Both the position numbers and the translations under genes were made by a program. From JBCDBH01 sp039184055 (GTDB lineage Bacteria > Acidobacteriota > Thermoanaerobaculia > Multivoradales > J023), in assembly GCA_039184055.1 (NCBI GenBank), contig JBCDBH010000295.1, forward strand, positions 1-7,427: a DNA stretch of 7,427 bases, given 5' to 3'. Under the pieces are notes generated by a model that worked only from the letters and a program-made list of their open reading frames with translations, did not search any database and had not been told where the DNA came from. Positions 4,713-7,427 of the stretch are shown here, one piece after another. Every line of letters begins with the position of its first letter. Position 1 is the stretch's first letter.

Positions 4713-6050
4713 TCAGGGCTGCAACCCGTACGCTCCCAGCTGTTGCGCGGTGGCGCCCAGGCTTCTCTCACCGGCGTTGAAGAGCTCGTGCATCTTGGCT
4801 TCGTCGCCTTCGATACACGCGGAGGCGGAGTCGCGGAATTGGCTGAGCGCGGTGGTGAGGGCGGTTTTGATGTGGGGATCGGGTGAGTCGACGATTTTGG
4901 GGTTGCTGAGGGTGTGGATGGTTTCGGCTTTGGCCTGGGCGCAGGCGCGGGTGCGACGGTTGCCTTTCATATCCTTGGCGAGGGAGAAGCGCTGCAGGGA
5001 TTTCTTGAAGGGCAGGATGGATTCCATGTAGCCCTTGTGCCAGGCGAGGACTTCGTTTCTGCGCGCTTGACGCTCGGCTTCGAGGGCGACGGCTTCGGCG
5101 GAGGGGCCGGGGGCCTGTTGCTGGCGGAGCGCGCGACCGAGGGCGGATTCACCGGCTTTTCGGTCGTCGTTGGTGGGCTCGACCAGGCCGACGCGCTCGG
5201 GGGCGCGGCTGGCGGTTTCGCGACGGCGTTTTTCGAGCTCGCGCCTGAGCTCGGCTTCTTTTTCCCGCATGGCGCGACGGCGATCTTCTTCACGCGCGCG
5301 GCGGGCTTCTTGAATCTCGCGTTTTTCGGCCATTTCCTCGGCGGAGAGCGCGGGCTCGAAGGGGTCGACGACGAAGGAGCGTAGCTCGGGATCTTTGCGC
5401 ACCAGCTCGGTCACGGCCTCACGGATCGGATCGCGGTAGCGGCCGACGATGACTTCTTGTTCGTCGACGGTCAGGTTGGTGGCCTGACGGATGGCGCGAC
5501 GAAGCTTGGGGAGATCGACCGCGGCGTTGGAGAGGACGCGGGTGATCTCGTCGCGCCGGTACATGACTTCGTTGGGATTGGCTTTGGAGCAGAGGCTGTT
5601 TTCGATGTCGTACATCGCCTCGAGATTGCCGAGCAATTCGATCGGCACGGAATCGTCGAGGGCGTCGAGCAGAATCTCGATTTCTTCGAGCATCGTGGTC
5701 GACGCGACGATTTCGGTGCGACGGTCACGATAGAGGTAGGCGTGCACGGGGTTGGTCAAGGCGACCTCATCGACGTAGCGCTCTTCTTCCCGCCGCTCCT
5801 GAACCTCTCTCCAGGTCGTGGTCGGCGTCGGTGCCGTCGCCGGCACGCGGGTCACCGCGCTGCGGAGAATCTCGAAGCACACGTCTTCGTTCTCGATCAG
5901 CAAGGCGCCGGCGTCTTTGGCCAGGCGCATCATCCGCGGCCGGGGTTCGTCCTCGGCGGTGCGATCCGGGCCGGGTTGCGAGCAGCCGACGACGAGAAGC
6001 GAGACGGGTACGAGGAGAGTCAAAAGAAGACGGAGCGCAATGTGTCGCAT
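4713..6050 (-). CDS. Putative lipoprotein with central charged coiled coil, family unknown
   Basis: 445 residues. A signal sequence with arginines at 2 and 7 and a Leu/Val core ends in the lipobox VVGC, so C23 would be lipidated. The mature protein starts with a Pro/Asp-rich spacer, followed by a largely helical region (41-230). A highly charged Arg/Glu helix (about 236-282, AEEMAEKREIQEARRAREE and on) probably forms a coiled coil or long single helix. A low-complexity link (about 283-320) leads to a helical C-terminal domain (about 325-440). Cysteines at 58, 154, 370 and 412 could form disulfides in the periplasm. I do not recognise the family. There is no strong Shine-Dalgarno before the ATG, but the signal peptide fits this start well. 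It is transcribed away from the TPR gene, and the two share a control region. A structural or envelope-spanning role is plausible but unproven. Confidence 0.85.
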   Translation of the reverse strand: MRHIALRLLLTLLVPVSLLVVGCSQPGPDRTAEDEPRPRMMRLAKDAGALLIENEDVCFEILRSAVTRVPATAPTPTTTWREVQERREEERYVDEVALTNPVHAYLYRDRRTEIVASTTMLEEIEILLDALDDSVPIELLGNLEAMYDIENSLCSKANPNEVMYRRDEITRVLSNAAVDLPKLRRAIRQATNLTVDEQEVIVGRYRDPIREAVTELVRKDPELRSFVVDPFEPALSAEEMAEKREIQEARRAREEDRRRAMREKEAELRRELEKRRRETASRAPERVGLVEPTNDDRKAGESALGRALRQQQAPGPSAEAVALEAERQARRNEVLAWHKGYMESILPFKKSLQRFSLAKDMKGNRRTRACAQAKAETIHTLSNPKIVDSPDPHIKTALTTALSQFRDSASACIEGDEAKMHELFNAGERSLGATAQQLGAYGLQP

Positions 6051-6100
6051 GGCTTCAATCCCGGTTGAATGTCGGTCTCATGGTGCAAACGGGAGCAAAG

Positions 6101-6118
6101 GGCAATTCTATAATTGCC
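6101..6118. promoter_or_regulatory. Inverted repeat containing a perfect -10 box, lipoprotein/TPR divergent region
   Basis: GGCAATT (6101-6107) and AATTGCC (6112-6118) make a perfect 7-bp inverted repeat around CTAT. Inside it, on the plus strand, TATAAT (6109-6114) matches the sigma70 -10 consensus exactly, giving a start near 6121 and a leader of about 57 nt for the TPR gene. No good -35 is seen at 17 bp, which may mean an activator is needed. A regulator bound to the repeat would cover the -10. On the minus strand the same bases give TATAGA, a weaker -10 for the lipoprotein. Confidence 0.45.
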
Positions 6119-6177
6119 GCGTCTTTTGGCCAGAGCTGGAGCATGAATCGAAGCTCGTAGCCGCATCGGAGGTCCAT

Positions 6178-7427
6178 ATGTACCGTCGTCAGACATCTCG
6201 GGTCGGGTTTGGGTGCCGACTGGCCGTGCTTTTCCTGTGGCTCGGGTTGAGCGCCGTGTCGCTACAGGCGCTCGGGGAGCGGCCGCTCACCGCCGCCGAG
6301 CGTCAGGCGGTGGCGTTGGCGGCACGTTATCTCGACGGTGGGGTGGATGCGTGGATGTTCGAGCTGGCCACCGATTCGCCGCTCGCCGCCGAGGGCTCCG
6401 ACGGCGCGCGCGCCGCGATTGCCGGTCGGTTGGCGAGCCCGGTCGACGCGGTGTGGCGTTTGCGGACGCCGGCGGAGATCGTCGACGGACGCGCCATCTT
6501 CACCATCGACTATCCCTCCGGGATCGATGAAACCTTGATCATGCACCTGGTGGAGGAGGGCGCCGGCTATCGGCTGCACAGCCTCCGGGTGCTCGCCGAG
6601 CCCGCGGCGTCCACCGATCTGACCCAGGTCGACGAGGAGGCCGACACGACATCTTCTTCCGATACGACGTCGCCCGCGGCCTCTTCAACTGGTGCGTCGT
6701 CCGGCGCGTCGTCGTGGCTCGATCGATTGATGGCCGATCCGAGCATGCGGCTGGCGTACGGGCTCGGGTTGTTGGGTCTACTGCTGCTCTTGGTCGGTGC
6801 GGTGACGCGGAAGCGCATCGCGGTGCTCTTGGGGGTGGCGGTGATCGTCGGCGCGGTGCTGGTGCGTCAGTTCGTACCCGGGTTGACCGTGGACACGCAA
6901 GGTGGGTCCGACGCTTCGATCGAGACCATTCGACTGGAGGCGCTCGGTGAGCTGCGTGAGGCGATGACCCGGGTCGACGACGGTGACACCACCGCTCCCG
7001 AGGCGGTCCGGGGCGAGGTCGCGGCGTTGTGGCGTGCCCAGCACCACCTGGCGCGTTTCGATGTGGCGGCCGCCGAGGCAGCGCTCGCCGAGGCCGATTC
7101 GTCGCTGCCGCTGGCTCATTTGCTGACCGCGCGGCTGCATCTCGAGCGGCTCGAATCGGCCGACGCGCGCTTGGCCTATGAACGTCTTTTCGCGCTCGAC
7201 GTGGTGCACGACGGGCTGTTGCTCGAAGCCGCTCAGGCCTACGAACGACTCGGTTTTCCGAGTCGAGCGGTCGAGGTGTACGAAGAGCTCGAGGCGATGG
7301 GGAGTCGCGAGGCGGCGCCAGCCTATGCGTTTGCGCGCGCCCCGCTGGCCCGCAATCGGCTCGATCGCGCGGCACCGCAGTTTCGCGCCGCGTGGTCGCT
7401 CGATCCGATTCCCCGTGCCGAGATGCT
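6178..7427 (+). CDS. TPR-repeat membrane protein with N-terminal signal and internal TM hairpin (3' end cut by window)
   Basis: The frame stays open from ATG 6178 to the last base: 416 codons plus two bases. GGAGG (6168-6172) sits 5 nt before the ATG and decides the start. The N-terminus (MYRRQTSR) is basic, with a hydrophobic segment 15-31 ending in SLQA, so it is a signal peptide or anchor. Residues 32-140 form a mixed domain of unknown family. Residues 141-179 are a Thr/Ser/Ala-rich linker. Two membrane helices (about 192-209 and 213-229) are joined by TRKR. From about 250 the protein is helical with TPR-like repeats, for example LLLEAAQAYERLGFPSRAVEVYEEL (347-371). By the positive-inside rule the TRKR turn is cytoplasmic, which places both the first domain and the TPR part in the periplasm if the signal is cleaved. 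Function unknown; TPRs suggest protein-protein contacts. The C-terminus is not seen. Confidence 0.85.
   Translation, partial: MYRRQTSRVGFGCRLAVLFLWLGLSAVSLQALGERPLTAAERQAVALAARYLDGGVDAWMFELATDSPLAAEGSDGARAAIAGRLASPVDAVWRLRTPAEIVDGRAIFTIDYPSGIDETLIMHLVEEGAGYRLHSLRVLAEPAASTDLTQVDEEADTTSSSDTTSPAASSTGASSGASSWLDRLMADPSMRLAYGLGLLGLLLLLVGAVTRKRIAVLLGVAVIVGAVLVRQFVPGLTVDTQGGSDASIETIRLEALGELREAMTRVDDGDTTAPEAVRGEVAALWRAQHHLARFDVAAAEAALAEADSSLPLAHLLTARLHLERLESADARLAYERLFALDVVHDGLLLEAAQAYERLGFPSRAVEVYEELEAMGSREAAPAYAFARAPLARNRLDRAAPQFRAAWSLDPIPRAEM

Noticed and set aside
4695..4715. TGATC...GATCA hairpin between the convergent AraC and lipoprotein stops.
   Set aside because: Only 5 bp with an 11-nt loop, no T-run, and made of the two stop regions; too weak to call a terminator.
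4914..6068. Two plus-strand frames (4914-5384 and 5457-6068) opposite the lipoprotein.
   Set aside because: Gly/Phe/Ala-rich or Gly/Val-rich shadows without start signals. The lipoprotein frame has a signal peptide and a full-length open frame.
6539..7375. 278-codon minus-strand frame opposite the TPR gene.
   Set aside because: Almost wholly Arg/Pro/Thr/Ala, typical of antisense to GC-rich coding DNA. The plus strand has a strong ribosome site, signal segment and TPR-like repeats.

Overview
The window is about 7.4 kb of GC-rich, densely coded bacterial chromosome. The organism looks Gram-negative: there is a lipoprotein with a normal lipobox, a polyprenyl-phosphate-type glycosyltransferase, and a signal-peptide/TPR protein built like an inner-membrane protein facing the periplasm. 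Base composition and gene families would fit Acidobacteriota, Myxococcota or GC-rich Gammaproteobacteria, but nothing here decides the phylum. There are no rRNA, tRNA, CRISPR or transposase genes.

Layout. (1) 118-1793, plus strand: a two-gene operon of a membrane-anchored GT2 glycosyltransferase and a class I SAM methyltransferase, 2 bp apart. (2) 1844-2346, minus strand: a compact toxin-antitoxin-like pair with ATGA overlap, preceded by a short AT-rich promoter. (3) 2384-2431, plus strand: a 48-bp fragment repeating the last 15 codons and stop of the methyltransferase, so the TA pair lies between two copies of that gene's 3' end. (4) 2448-3662, minus strand: an SDR oxidoreductase followed by a small four-helix membrane protein, apparently one operon. 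(5) 3810-4697, plus strand: an AraC-family regulator divergent from the SDR and probably controlling it. (6) 4713-6050, minus strand: a 445-residue lipoprotein with a charged coiled coil and no recognised family. (7) 6178 to the window edge, plus strand: a TPR membrane protein cut by the window, divergent from the lipoprotein.

How the parts relate. The GT2/methyltransferase pair probably acts on a lipid-linked sugar. The SDR/AraC pair is a typical regulator-plus-oxidoreductase divergon with unknown substrate. The lipoprotein and the TPR protein share a 127-bp divergent control region containing a perfect -10 box inside an inverted repeat, and both are predicted envelope proteins.

The most unusual feature is the TA-like pair sitting between an intact methyltransferase 3' end and a diverged, in-frame second copy whose differences are nearly all at third codon positions. 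This looks like the scar of an insertion or replacement at a gene 3' end. Second is the TA family itself, which I recognise by sequence pattern but for which I know no demonstrated activity.
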